From Deltaproteobacteria bacterium (GTDB taxonomy: Bacteria > Desulfobacterota > Desulfarculia > Adiutricales > Adiutricaceae): DNA of 40,620 bases. The notes beneath the pieces are model-generated. The model ran no database searches, was not told the origin of the DNA, and saw only the letters and a list, made by a program, of their open reading frames with translations. This document shows, in pieces, positions 16,417 through 25,129 of the stretch (position 1 is its first letter; each line of letters starts with the position of its first letter). Where the stretch lies: positions 1 to 40,620 of the forward strand of contig JAISMU010000097.1 in assembly GCA_031276635.1 (NCBI GenBank). The letters are read 5' to 3'. Position numbers and translations under genes: made by a program.

Positions 16417-17688
16417 ATGACGAAAAAATCTAAACCTAACCTCAGCCGATCTTTCCTCAAAATGAAACGCCAGGCCTCACTCGACTCCTTGAGTCCAGTT
16501 GATTCCAAGAAAAAAGCGCAGGAATACGAGAAAAAAGGCATGGCTTTGATGAAAAAAGGGGATCTCTCTGGAGCCCGGAAGTATTTCCAGCTCCTTCTTG
16601 ATTTAAACGAGCGTCTTTACGGGCCCAATAGCCCAAAAATTATCAGCTCGCTAAACAACCTGGCCTCAACTCTCGCTATGTCCGGAAACTCTAAAACGGC
16701 CAAGGAATTATTTGACCGGCTCATCGCCAACTGTAAAGATAACCTCCCCCCGGATCATCCCGAGGCTCTTTTCGCCCTGACCAACACGGCCCATAACCTG
16801 TTTAACCTTAAGGACTTCGCGACGGCGAAACGCCTTTACGCCAAGGTCTTGGCTATCCACGAGCGAGAATTGGGGCCCGCCGACCCTATAACTCTGGGCG
16901 TGGCCTCCAGTCTGGCTTCGACCTTCGCGGAACAAGGGCGCCATAAAAAAGCCATAGCTCACTTCCGAAAAATCCTAACTCTTCAAAAAAATTCCTTAGG
17001 GCCCGAGCATCCGGCTGTCTTGACCACCATGAGCCGGCTGGGAGAAAGTCTGTCCGCCAACAAGGATGACAAAGACGCCCGCGAGCTGTTCGTTTCGCTC
17101 CTAGCCATCAACGAGAAGGTCTTCGGGACCGAGAGTGAAGAATCCATCTACGCGATGGTCAACCTGTACAACCACCTTGAGTCTGTCAGGGACCACGAGA
17201 CCTCGGTCTCAGTGGGACAACGTTATCTGCCGGTCATGGCCAGAGTCTTGGGACCTGATCACCTCCTCACCTTAAATATGACCAATTTAATGGCCGTGAG
17301 TCTCACGAAACTCAAACACCTCAAGAAAGCCTTTGACCTCTTCAATCAAGTCATGGTGGCCTACCAGCGCCTCTTTGGGCCCGCGAGCGAAATAACCCTG
17401 GAGATGGTTCTCAACTTCGCTCGATGTCTCATTGTGAGCGATGACCTGGAGAAAGCCCGCGATATCCTGGCTAAAAACCTGCTCATCGCCAAACGCTTCT
17501 ACGGAATCGCCCACCATATGACCTATCAATACTGGCATCATCTGGCCAACACGCTCTTACTGCTGGAGGATGAAGCGGGCTTTCAGGATATCCTCTCGAG
17601 ATATCCCATGTTCAGTTTCCAGAAGACCTCGTCATCACCCATCAGGCGCTTTTTCAAAGGGTTATTTAACGCCATCTTCAAAAAATAA
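16417..17688 (+). CDS. tetratricopeptide repeat protein (TPR_12 / kinesin light chain-like)
   Basis: A 423-residue protein made of about eight 42-residue TPR_12-type repeats, each with a phrase like LGPEHPAVLTTMSRLGE followed by an A-helix/B-helix pair. It probably forms a superhelical scaffold for protein-protein contacts. No signal peptide or membrane helix is seen; the N-terminus is basic (MTKKSKPNLSRSFLKMKRQ) and the C-terminus is basic too (RRFFKGLFNAIFKK). ATG 16417 is chosen for the nearby TTGGAG; an upstream TTG at 16378 is less likely. A decayed relative lies just upstream. The partner is unknown. Confidence 0.8.
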   Translation: MTKKSKPNLSRSFLKMKRQASLDSLSPVDSKKKAQEYEKKGMALMKKGDLSGARKYFQLLLDLNERLYGPNSPKIISSLNNLASTLAMSGNSKTAKELFDRLIANCKDNLPPDHPEALFALTNTAHNLFNLKDFATAKRLYAKVLAIHERELGPADPITLGVASSLASTFAEQGRHKKAIAHFRKILTLQKNSLGPEHPAVLTTMSRLGESLSANKDDKDARELFVSLLAINEKVFGTESEESIYAMVNLYNHLESVRDHETSVSVGQRYLPVMARVLGPDHLLTLNMTNLMAVSLTKLKHLKKAFDLFNQVMVAYQRLFGPASEITLEMVLNFARCLIVSDDLEKARDILAKNLLIAKRFYGIAHHMTYQYWHHLANTLLLLEDEAGFQDILSRYPMFSFQKTSSSPIRRFFKGLFNAIFKK

Positions 17689-18005
17689 GTTTTCTCCCTA
17701 GAGGAGCTTGTTTGTATTCCAACGATTTTCTAGAAATCGCCCATAACTAAAATGCCCGAACCACCCGGAAACCCACTTTTATAATTATATATTATGTCAA
17801 AAACCACTGAATGAAGTCATTTTACCTGAGACTATCAGGTATATCAATAAGTTAATCGCCTTTCTATATATATTTTTTTGTTTTAATAAATCATATTAAT
17901 ATATTTAATATATATATGTTAATATATAATTATATATAATTTTTATATAAGTTTTACCTATAAATTTCACTAATATAGGGTTTTTTAAGGAGGGAGGAGA
18001 GGTGA

Positions 18006-18104
18006 ATGAATTTTCCTTCCATTACACTAGTTCGCGATCTAGTAATAACCTTATTTAAAATCAAAATTAAAAATTTTTATCCCCTATTTATCTCAATAAT
18101 ATAG
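18006..18104 (+). CDS. possible 32-aa small hydrophobic peptide or leader peptide
   Basis: ATG 18006 is preceded by the strong Shine-Dalgarno AAGGAGGGAGG at 17987-17997. It opens 32 codons ending at TAG 18102-18104. The product is hydrophobic with a basic centre (TLVRDLVITLFKIKIKNFY), plausible as a small membrane peptide. A GTG at 18002 in another frame opens only 18 codons. The Shine-Dalgarno is the best in this half of the window, the main reason to believe the ORF. No family is recognised. Confidence 0.35.
   Translation: MNFPSITLVRDLVITLFKIKIKNFYPLFISII
18026..18043. promoter_or_regulatory. 18-bp near-perfect palindrome with TCGCGA centre
   Basis: The sequence actagttcgcgatctagt is symmetric except for one pair of positions flanking the central tcgcga. 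It is operator-like, lies inside the small ORF at 18006 and has no T-tract. Confidence 0.35.
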
Positions 18105-18138
18105 AAATAAAATGCCCTAAAAAATTTTGCTAAAGCAC

Positions 18139-18167
18139 TTGACAAGCCAAAAAACCTCAGATAAAAT
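18139..18167 (+). promoter_or_regulatory. sigma70-type promoter, TTGACA-N17-TAAAAT
   Basis: A consensus -35 (18139-18144) and a near-consensus -10 (18162-18167) are separated by exactly 17 bp. The next gene downstream is the hybrid kinase, start about 340 bp on, so a long leader is implied. Confidence 0.6.
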
Positions 18168-18171
18168 TTTA

Positions 18172-18201
18172 TTGTAATTGATTCTCAATTGCTACTATAA
18201 T
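18172..18201 (+). promoter_or_regulatory. second promoter, TTGTAA-N18-TATAAT
   Basis: A perfect -10 TATAAT (18196-18201) has a -35-like TTGTAA 18 bp upstream. It starts 5 bp after the -10 of the first promoter, so the two overlap. Confidence 0.5.
18176..18190. promoter_or_regulatory. Fur-like operator overlapping the second promoter
   Basis: A perfect dyad aattga-ttc-tcaatt. The core TGATTCTCA matches the centre of the classical Fur box. It lies in the -35/-10 spacer, where binding would block transcription. Assignment to Fur is inference; a related dyad is at 878-896. Confidence 0.4.
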
Positions 18202-18505
18202 AGACAGGTCTCGAAATCCTTCAATAAAATAATCCTGAGGGCCAAAATTTTTTCAGGCCAGGACCCTGTCTGAGAGCGGTCCGGTAAACTAAGACCAGAC
18301 CTCTAACTTAGCCTTGGGAAAATGAACATCTCGCAAAAAACCTTGAAAGAAGACAATCCTCAGATGGACAACAGATTATCAGGCTATTGAGTAAAATTAA
18401 TCGTAATTGTCAATTTTTTTTTAAACAAAATACGATTCAAAAATTTTGATCCAGGTTTTTAGCCGCGACAAAGCCTGTGCAACGCCCAACCAAGGAGAGA
18501 TTAAG

Positions 18506-21016
18506 GTGCTTAAGTTAGTATCCAGAGTCTGGGCAACTTTGAGGAAACATTTTCATAGGGTCCAAAGAGGGGCCAGTCAAATTATGTTTGGAGAAAAATT
18601 AGTCCCACTCAAGCTTTATAGCGTCTCGCTGGGCATAATCATTTTAACGCTCACGCTAGCTCTCCTGGCGCCCAGGGCCCCAACCAGCGACCAAAGCGAG
18701 ACTGACTCAATTCTGGCTCCGGTTGCAGGGGTTAAAGAAAAATATTTCCAACGAATCTTGACGGCCAACGGCCAACGAAAGGCCCCAAAGGCGCCTACTC
18801 GCCTGAACGGCGTCAGAAGGCTCCTCTCAGCGATCGCGGGTACTGACGGCGACTTGGGCGACTGGACCGGCCAAGCGACGATTTTGGGCCGGCTGAGCCT
18901 AACCAGCCTAAAAAATGCCCTCACCCGAAGCTGGGGAAGCTTTGAGGCCAGCCCCCCCAGCTTCGCGAGCTATCTCAACCGAAACTGGGCCAAGAACATG
19001 CGAAATCCGACCAGCCCATATTTTCAAAAAATTTTCGAATTTTTGCCCCTCAGCCTGGTGGGATGCTTGATCCTGGGCGGGCTCCTTTTACGCCTGAGCC
19101 TGGCCAAATCTCGCTCTGAGGCGGAAAATCGCGCCAAATCGCTATTTTTAGCCAAGATGAGTCACGAGATCCGCACACCCATGAACGCGATCCTCGGTTT
19201 AAGCGAGCTGGCCCGGCGGGACATCGGCCACCCAGACTGCTTGGGCTATATTGAGGAGATCCACCAGGCCGGCGACAATCTCTTAAATATCATCAACGAC
19301 ATTCTGGATTATTCCAAAATTGAGTCGGGCCATTACCAGTTCGTCAATGAGGCTTATAACCTCCAAAATCTATTGATGGAAAGCCTGAGTGTGGTGAGGT
19401 TCCAGATCCAGAAAAAGCGACTGTCGCTGGAGCTGGACGTGGGCCAAGACCTGCCGAGCGTCCTGAAGGGTGACCCCAGAAGCGCGCGCCAAATCCTTTT
19501 AAACCTGCTCACCAACGCCATTAAGTATACCCAGGAAGGCTTTGTCAAATTAACGGTGACCGGGGAAATGTTGAGCGAGGAGAGGGTCAGGCTCAAGCTG
19601 GCGGTGGAGGATTCGGGCCTCGGCGTCAAAAAGGAGGACTTTGACTCCCTTTTCCAGGATTTCGCTCGCCTGGTCAATGACGCCAAAAACAGCCACGTGG
19701 AAGGCGCTGGCCTGGGCTTGGCTATTGTCCGCGATCTTTGTCATCGGATGAATGGGGAGGTCTCGGTGGAAAGCGTCTACGGCCAAGGCTCGAAATTCAC
19801 GGCCACGATCACTCAAGGCGTGGTCGACCTCAACCCAATAGGCCAAATCAGCCAATTCTCCAGCCAGGAAAAACCACCCTCGCCGGCCCCGTTCCTGGCT
19901 CCAGACATTAAAGTCCTGGTGGTGGACGATGTCAGGGTTAATCTCATGGTCGCCAAGGGCTTACTGAGTTTGCGCCAAGTTCAGGTTACCACCTGCCAAA
20001 GTGGGCTGGAGGCCGTGGAACTGACTGGAAAACAGCGCTTTGACCTAATCTTCATAGACCACATGATGCCTGGCTTGGACGGCGTGGAGACTTTAAGGCT
20101 CCTGCGGAAGATGGACCAGAACGGACAGAAAAGACCCGTGGCCATCGCCTTTACGGCCAACGCCATGGCCGGAGTCAGGGAAACGCTTCTATCTAAGGGT
20201 TTTGACGATTTCATCTCCAAACCCATTGACCCAGAGCGATTGATGAGTCTCCTGGAAAAATGGATTCCCACGGAGAAAAGAAAGGGGCTTGGCGCCGAGG
20301 TCTCGACTAACGGTGACTTTGAACTCGTTGACCGGGAGATTGGCCTGGATTTGAGGCCATTCATTGACCTCCTTCGCTCCCTGATGGGCACAGAGATCAA
20401 TGTTCACTCAGGATTAAAGCTCTGTGAAGGTTGCTTGGGCCAGTATCTGGAGCTTTTGGTTGTTTTTCTGCGCGACGCCACCAAAATGGAAAAATCACTG
20501 AACACCCCAGCGGCCGGCGACGCGGCGGCCTTAAGCGACCTGCTGATTCAGGTTCACGCCCTTAAGAGCGCCGCGGCCAACATTGGGGCCAGAGCCATTT
20601 CCGAGGAGGCCTATTTCTTTGAGATGGCCGCCATTGATCGTCAATACGAAATCTTCAAAGGAGCTCGCTATTTTACTTTCCGGGCCCAATTGAGCCACCT
20701 CATCAACTCCATTAGGACAGCCTTGGAAAGTTTACGTTCCTGCTCATGTTTTATTAGTCATAAAATTTCCTTGGAAGCCAATCCTATGGCCTCTGAGCCG
20801 ACGATGGAAAAAGAAATTGCCCCGGATTTGCTCAATAACCTGGAGGTGGCCATCAAATCCTACGATCTTCGGAAATCCGAGGATCTGATTGGCGAAATCA
20901 TGAGCGTTGGTGGCGAGCGGACCAGGCAAGCAATGAGCGAGGTGTCTGATTCCCTTCTGGTGTCAGATTTTCCATCCGCTCTGACCGTGGTCAATAGATT
21001 GAGGCCAGGACTATGA
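18506..21016 (+). CDS. hybrid sensor histidine kinase (HisKA-HATPase-REC-HPt)
   Basis: An 836-residue membrane kinase with a complete phosphorelay in one chain. TM1 is at about 38-55 and TM2 at about 178-198, enclosing some 120 residues with no recognised sensor domain. HisKA has SHEIRTPMNAILGLSE with phospho-His220. HATPase has the N-box NLLTNAIKY, and GAGLGLAIV. REC carries VVDD and phospho-Asp518 (FIDHMMPGLDG). HPt has HALKSAAANIG with His684. About 70 residues follow, possibly helical. The start GTG 18506 is fixed by AAGGAGA at 18492-18498; an upstream TTG 18446 lacks support. The stop overlaps the HD-GYP regulator start (ATGA), its likely phosphoacceptor. Confidence 0.9.
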   Translation: MLKLVSRVWATLRKHFHRVQRGASQIMFGEKLVPLKLYSVSLGIIILTLTLALLAPRAPTSDQSETDSILAPVAGVKEKYFQRILTANGQRKAPKAPTRLNGVRRLLSAIAGTDGDLGDWTGQATILGRLSLTSLKNALTRSWGSFEASPPSFASYLNRNWAKNMRNPTSPYFQKIFEFLPLSLVGCLILGGLLLRLSLAKSRSEAENRAKSLFLAKMSHEIRTPMNAILGLSELARRDIGHPDCLGYIEEIHQAGDNLLNIINDILDYSKIESGHYQFVNEAYNLQNLLMESLSVVRFQIQKKRLSLELDVGQDLPSVLKGDPRSARQILLNLLTNAIKYTQEGFVKLTVTGEMLSEERVRLKLAVEDSGLGVKKEDFDSLFQDFARLVNDAKNSHVEGAGLGLAIVRDLCHRMNGEVSVESVYGQGSKFTATITQGVVDLNPIGQISQFSSQEKPPSPAPFLAPDIKVLVVDDVRVNLMVAKGLLSLRQVQVTTCQSGLEAVELTGKQRFDLIFIDHMMPGLDGVETLRLLRKMDQNGQKRPVAIAFTANAMAGVRETLLSKGFDDFISKPIDPERLMSLLEKWIPTEKRKGLGAEVSTNGDFELVDREIGLDLRPFIDLLRSLMGTEINVHSGLKLCEGCLGQYLELLVVFLRDATKMEKSLNTPAAGDAAALSDLLIQVHALKSAAANIGARAISEEAYFFEMAAIDRQYEIFKGARYFTFRAQLSHLINSIRTALESLRSCSCFISHKISLEANPMASEPTMEKEIAPDLLNNLEVAIKSYDLRKSEDLIGEIMSVGGERTRQAMSEVSDSLLVSDFPSALTVVNRLRPGL

Positions 21017-22137
21017 CCTTCGAAATGACTCAAGCGGCTGAGCCCGACCGCCCTCCCAAAATCATTATTGTGGACGACTCTCTCACTAATTTGAAATTCG
21101 TCAAAACGGCCATGTCCCCCATCGCCGAAGTCTACGCCGTGACCTCAGCCAAGAAAATGTTTGACCTCATGGAAAAGGTTAAACCAACCTTGATTCTTCT
21201 GGATATCACCATGCCGGAAATCAATGGCCTGGACGCCATTAAAATTCTCAAATCCTCCCCCTTTTACTCGGATATCCCAGTCATCTTCCTAACTTCGGTC
21301 AACTCCAAGGGGGCCGAGCTGGAAGGGCTCTGTTTGGGAGCCGTGGACTACATCACCAAACCCTTTGAGCCATTGCTGCTTTTGAAAAGAGTGGAGACTC
21401 ACCTGACGCTTCAGGCCCAAAAACGAGCAATGGAGCGACAAAGCTTGGAGCTTCAGAACTTTAACGTGAACTTGGTGAAAATGGTGGCTGAGGAGGCCGA
21501 GAAAGTCTCCAAGATGCAGTTCTCTGTTTTAGAGACAGTAGTGGACCTGGTGGAAAGCCGCGATGACATAACCGGTGGCCATATCAGCCGCACCATGAAG
21601 TGGCTGGGATTTTTATTGGACGGCCTTGAGGAATCGGGAATTTACGCGGAATTGACCAGGGATTGGAATAAAAAAATGATTTTACATTCCTCTCGCCTGC
21701 ATGACGTGGGCAAAATATCCATCAGCGACGCTATTCTCAAAAAACCAAGCAAACTCACGGGGGAAGAGTTCGAGGACATGAAGCGGCACACCACCATCGG
21801 GGCCAGCATCATTGACCGAATCCGCGACACTCTGCCCAGCGACAACCACGAGTTCATGAATCAAGCGAGAATCCTGGCCGTAACCCACCATGAGAAATGG
21901 GACGGCTCTGGCTATCCCCATGGCTTGGTGGGCTCAAACATTCCCTTGCAGGGCCGGGTGATGGCCATCGCCGATGTCTACGACGCGTTGATTTCCAAAA
22001 GGCCTTACAAAAATCCCCTGCCCCATGAAATGGCCGAGTCTATTATAATTGAGGGAGCCGGCTCTCACTTTGACCCCTACATAGTTGAGGTTTTCAAGCT
22101 CGTTAGCTGGAAGTTCGCGCAAAACCGGGCTTGTTAA
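21013..22137 (+). CDS. response regulator with HD-GYP domain (putative c-di-GMP phosphodiesterase)
   Basis: A 374-residue two-domain regulator. The receiver (about 16-130) has acidic pair Asp21-Asp22, phospho-Asp64 in LLDITMPEINGLD, and the TKPFEP Lys. A helical linker leads to the HD-GYP domain, with GGHISRTMKW, the metal-binding LHDVGKI (about 229), the HHEKWDGSGYPHGL motif (about 292) and IADVYDALISKRPYK. All the metal ligands and the GYP triplet appear present, so an active c-di-GMP hydrolase is expected. Its ATG overlaps the kinase stop by 4 nt, meaning translational coupling. Together they form one signal pathway probably controlling c-di-GMP. The stimulus is unknown. Confidence 0.92.
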   Translation: MTFEMTQAAEPDRPPKIIIVDDSLTNLKFVKTAMSPIAEVYAVTSAKKMFDLMEKVKPTLILLDITMPEINGLDAIKILKSSPFYSDIPVIFLTSVNSKGAELEGLCLGAVDYITKPFEPLLLLKRVETHLTLQAQKRAMERQSLELQNFNVNLVKMVAEEAEKVSKMQFSVLETVVDLVESRDDITGGHISRTMKWLGFLLDGLEESGIYAELTRDWNKKMILHSSRLHDVGKISISDAILKKPSKLTGEEFEDMKRHTTIGASIIDRIRDTLPSDNHEFMNQARILAVTHHEKWDGSGYPHGLVGSNIPLQGRVMAIADVYDALISKRPYKNPLPHEMAESIIIEGAGSHFDPYIVEVFKLVSWKFAQNRAC

Positions 22138-22935
22138 AGATTCGCGCGGATACAGAGAGGTGAGCCTGAGTTGATTGGGCGAAATTTCTCAAAGAGCCAC
22201 TTGATGATATGTAGACAACGCCAACAAGGTCGTCTTGATAATGGAAACTTAAGCGCCCATAAAATCGACTCAATATTCAAAACGTTTTGACCGGAAGAGC
22301 CTTCAAGACTGGCGCCGCGTCCTGAGCCTCACTTCATTCCCAAAATGGCGGATGGTTAAATATGGCGGAGATAGAGTTGAGCGTTCTCGCTGGTCATTGT
22401 CCAGACAGGCTCATTCTTGATATTGGGACATTGCGAGACAAAGTTGCGGCCTGGGGAACCGACAGAATTAAAATGACGATTTGCGACAAAAGACATCAAG
22501 GTGAGGCTTAGATGTCTTTACCAGAAAATTTAGATATTACTAGTTACTAGACTCCAAGAATGCCAATAGAGTTGATTTTCATGGTTTAGACCAGATCATC
22601 GGCTATTCGCCAGAAAACCCAGGAAATTTCATTTTCTTGAGCGATAATGCCATACCTCACCACCAAAATTTGATTATTTATTGGTTATTTTTTCAGAGGT
22701 GAGGCTTGAGTCTGACATTCTGACTTCACCGGCTCAGGCTACCGGACTCTGGCCTAATCGCCTGAGAGCCTCGCTTTAGCGATTTTGTCTTGATTGTTGA
22801 GGGCGGTAAAGGTAGATTTAGCCAACGCTCATATTTTTCATTTTTCAAGCAGTCAAGATAGTCAGTCTGGCCTGAGGCTGACTCCGCGAGGGATTGGTTG
22901 GTTAAGGCGGTTGACAACAGGCCTGTGAGGATTTT
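22138..22935. other. spacer with an IS630-type remnant and no intact gene
   Basis: About 800 bp. 22173-22511 is a decayed transposase (listed separately). 22512-22900 has moderate GC but translates to short fragments only. A minus-strand ORF at 22726-23055 overlaps the queG-like gene start and is discounted. Confidence 0.5.
22173..22511 (+). mobile_element. decayed IS630-family transposase (C-terminal DDE part)
   Basis: Frames in succession encode the end of an IS630-type DDE transposase. DWAKFLKEPLDDM at 22173 is followed by ANKVVLIM, then after a frameshift NLSAHKIDSIFKTF, PEEPSRLAPRPEPHFIPK, and after another shift MAEIELSVLAGHCPDRLI and LRDKVAAW to TAG 22509. In intact members these read continuously as VLIMDNLSAHK and WLNMAEIELSVL. 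The DNL Asp is replaced and at least three stops or shifts break it. The N-terminal half and the terminal inverted repeats were not found. Confidence 0.75.
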
Positions 22936-23991
22936 ATGAACTCTACTCGGCTGGCTGAGTCGATCCGGGACCAGGCTTTGGCCCTGGGTTACGAGAAATG
23001 CGCCATGATTCCTCTGCCCAAGCTGGCAGGATACGGCTCGGTGGAGGATGATCACTTGCGGCGAATTCCCGATGATCCGCGTAAAGATTTGGACAAGGCG
23101 GTTTTGGCTAATTTTTCCGCCTTCCGGACCTTGAGCGAAACCTATCCTTGGGCCAAGTCCGCGGTTGTCACCGTCATGGGCTACGGGGTTTACCAGATTC
23201 CCCAGAATCTCAAGGGAAAGGTGGCCAGGTACTTTTGCGTGGACAGCCGCCGAGACCCCAACAGTTTTGAGTATCAGGCCAGCGCGGCCCTGGAGAGTTT
23301 TCTAGCGGCCAATGGCCTCCGGGTGGAGACCGAGAGAAAGTTCGGTCTTTTGCCCTTAAGGTGGGCGGCCAACAAGGCCGGTCTAGGGCGGGGGCGGCGG
23401 AACAACTTCTTCTACACCAACAAGGGCTCCTGGGCGCATCTGGAAGCCTGGCTGATCGACCAGGACCTGGAGCTGACCGAAACCACGGATTTAAAGCCTT
23501 GTCCCAGCGCCTGTCATCTGTGCCAGAAGGCCTGCCCGACTGGGGCCCTAGCCGAAGCCTTCCTGACCAGGCCGGGCAGCTGCCTGACCTTTATCAACGC
23601 CCTCAGGCGGGTCAATTGGATTGAGCACCCTTACTCCCAGGCGGCCGGGGACTGGATTTACGGTTGTGATTTATGTCAGACCTCATGCCCCTTCAATGAA
23701 GGTCTCTGGCGCGAGGAACGGGAGTACCCAGGCCTTGAGGAGCTGAGCCGGGACATGGATTTAGGGCGGATTCTTGAGTTGGACTATGATTTCATCAAGG
23801 AAAAGTTGGTCCCCAAGTTCTGGTACCTGACCGCCGACCGAGCTTGGCAGTGGAAACTCAATGTCTTAAACGCCATGAAAAACAACTGGGATTCGGGTTA
23901 CGCCCCTTATTTGCGGCAGGCGTCGCGGGACGACGTCCCTGAGGTCAGAGTTATGGCTCAATGGGTTTTACGCCAGGTCTACCCGGTTTGA
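22936..23991 (+). CDS. epoxyqueuosine reductase-like (QueG-family) Fe-S protein
   Basis: A 351-residue protein with the QueG-type layout: an N-terminal DUF1730-like region with PWAKSAVVTVMGYG, then two 4Fe-4S sets, CPSACHLCQKACPTGAL (about 195-211) and CDLCQTSCPFNE (about 236-247), then a C-terminal helical region with a HEAT-like end. QueG reduces epoxyqueuosine to queuosine in tRNA using cobalamin. The usual GWIGKN-type block before the clusters reads AANKAGLGRGRRNN here, and the first cluster spacing (Cx3Cx2Cx3CP) is altered, so it may be a paralogue with another substrate. The start is ATG 22936 with GAGG about 8 bases upstream. It stands alone. Confidence 0.75.
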   Translation: MNSTRLAESIRDQALALGYEKCAMIPLPKLAGYGSVEDDHLRRIPDDPRKDLDKAVLANFSAFRTLSETYPWAKSAVVTVMGYGVYQIPQNLKGKVARYFCVDSRRDPNSFEYQASAALESFLAANGLRVETERKFGLLPLRWAANKAGLGRGRRNNFFYTNKGSWAHLEAWLIDQDLELTETTDLKPCPSACHLCQKACPTGALAEAFLTRPGSCLTFINALRRVNWIEHPYSQAAGDWIYGCDLCQTSCPFNEGLWREEREYPGLEELSRDMDLGRILELDYDFIKEKLVPKFWYLTADRAWQWKLNVLNAMKNNWDSGYAPYLRQASRDDVPEVRVMAQWVLRQVYPV

Positions 23992-25129
23992 CCTTTGGCG
24001 AAAATAACCGAGGTTTTTTGGGGGTGGGAATAGGGCTTGGTCGCTCTTTTCAGATAACGCGAGCCTTAGTTTGGTCAACCTCTGGGTCAATCTCGGATTC
24101 GGCCTTGCGTGACGCTGGTCTTTTTGGGCTCAATTAGCCGAAGGTTTTGGTCCCTTAGTTGGAGAGAAAAACTTGGCCACCCGCGCTTGCCCGAGCCTCG
24201 GTGCGCTTGGCTCGCCCCTGTTCCGGGCGCGTTCCCTTTTGAAAGAAAAATGAGCCGCCAGGCTGATCCAGTCTCAGGCGCGTTTATTGAGGCTGACCTC
24301 TAAGTCCTTGAGTCAGTTGAGGCCTGATTTATTACACTTTGACCTGAGACTGACTGACGCCTGTCAAGAGCCGTGGAAATTTTGGCTCCGCTCAATCTAC
24401 CTTGAAAGCCAATTGTTCACGAGATTTGGCCCGCGCCCTTAAACCTCATAATAAAGCCATTTATATTACTAATCAATATTTTATTTATCGATTATATTTT
24501 TTTAATTTATTTAGTAGAATAATTTATACTTAAACTAAAAAATTTACCAAAAGTTGACTTTTATAAAAATTATTTTTTCCCGATTCTGGGTTGTCAAAGC
24601 CGCCTCCGTCCCCACTCGCCCTCAGAGATCCAACCTGCTCTATAAGGCCTGAGGGAGCCGGGGTCGGGCCAGAGCTCCACTTGCCAGAGCCCCAGGCGAG
24701 CCAGACCTGGCGTCAATCTGACAGGCCAGAGTCTGGCGAGGGGCGTTCGCCTGGTCTGTTGGCGTCTGAACTCTCTTAGTTAATAATTATTTTTTATTGT
24801 TTAGCTAATTTTTTTATTGACCTATTCAATTTATTATTTATCTAGATAATTAATTAAATTTATTATATTTAAAAATAGCATATGTTTATTAAGCCCTCAT
24901 TTAGCTGAATGTTGGGTTACGGTCAACAATAAAAACACTGATAATCATCCCTCCCCGCCTTTTCCAGAAATTAATATTTTTGATATAATCGCCCATCGCG
25001 ACACGGCTAAAGCCCCCTTGGGGCTGATTTTTCAACCTTTTTTCCTGGTTCCGTTTGCCTCAACCAGGTCATCATTTATAATGAGGCTTTTTTTTTGTTC
25101 CGGCTACACGCCGGCGCGGGGTTTTTTCC
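23992..25129. other. 1.1-kb spacer with debris and the leader of the carbonic anhydrase operon
   Basis: 24000-24430 and 24590-24780 are GC-richer patches without recognisable coding. 24440-24580 and 24780-24990 are strongly AT-rich. A -10-like TATAAT is at 24984-24989 with only a weak -35 (TTTCCA) 17 bp upstream, and hairpins follow at 25011-25114 (listed separately). Confidence 0.5.
25011..25114 (+). terminator. three successive hairpins with T-tracts: attenuator-like leader
   Basis: The hairpins are agcccc/ggggct (25011-25025, followed by GATTTTTC and soon T6), gcctca/tgaggc (25057-25087, 19-nt loop, followed by nine T), and ccggc/gccgg (25100-25114, followed by CGCGGGG and T6). The last T-tract ends 2 nt before the ATG at 25130. 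They could terminate read-through from upstream or attenuate the downstream operon. No known riboswitch is recognised. Confidence 0.45.

Larger units (their letters stand above)
17689..18505. other. AT-rich regulatory spacer upstream of the hybrid kinase
   Basis: About 800 bp. 17780-17980 is almost pure A/T. It contains a strong Shine-Dalgarno with a 32-codon ORF (18006-18104), an 18-bp near-palindrome (18026-18043), two sigma70-type promoters (18139-18201), and a Fur-like dyad inside the second promoter. Confidence 0.6.
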
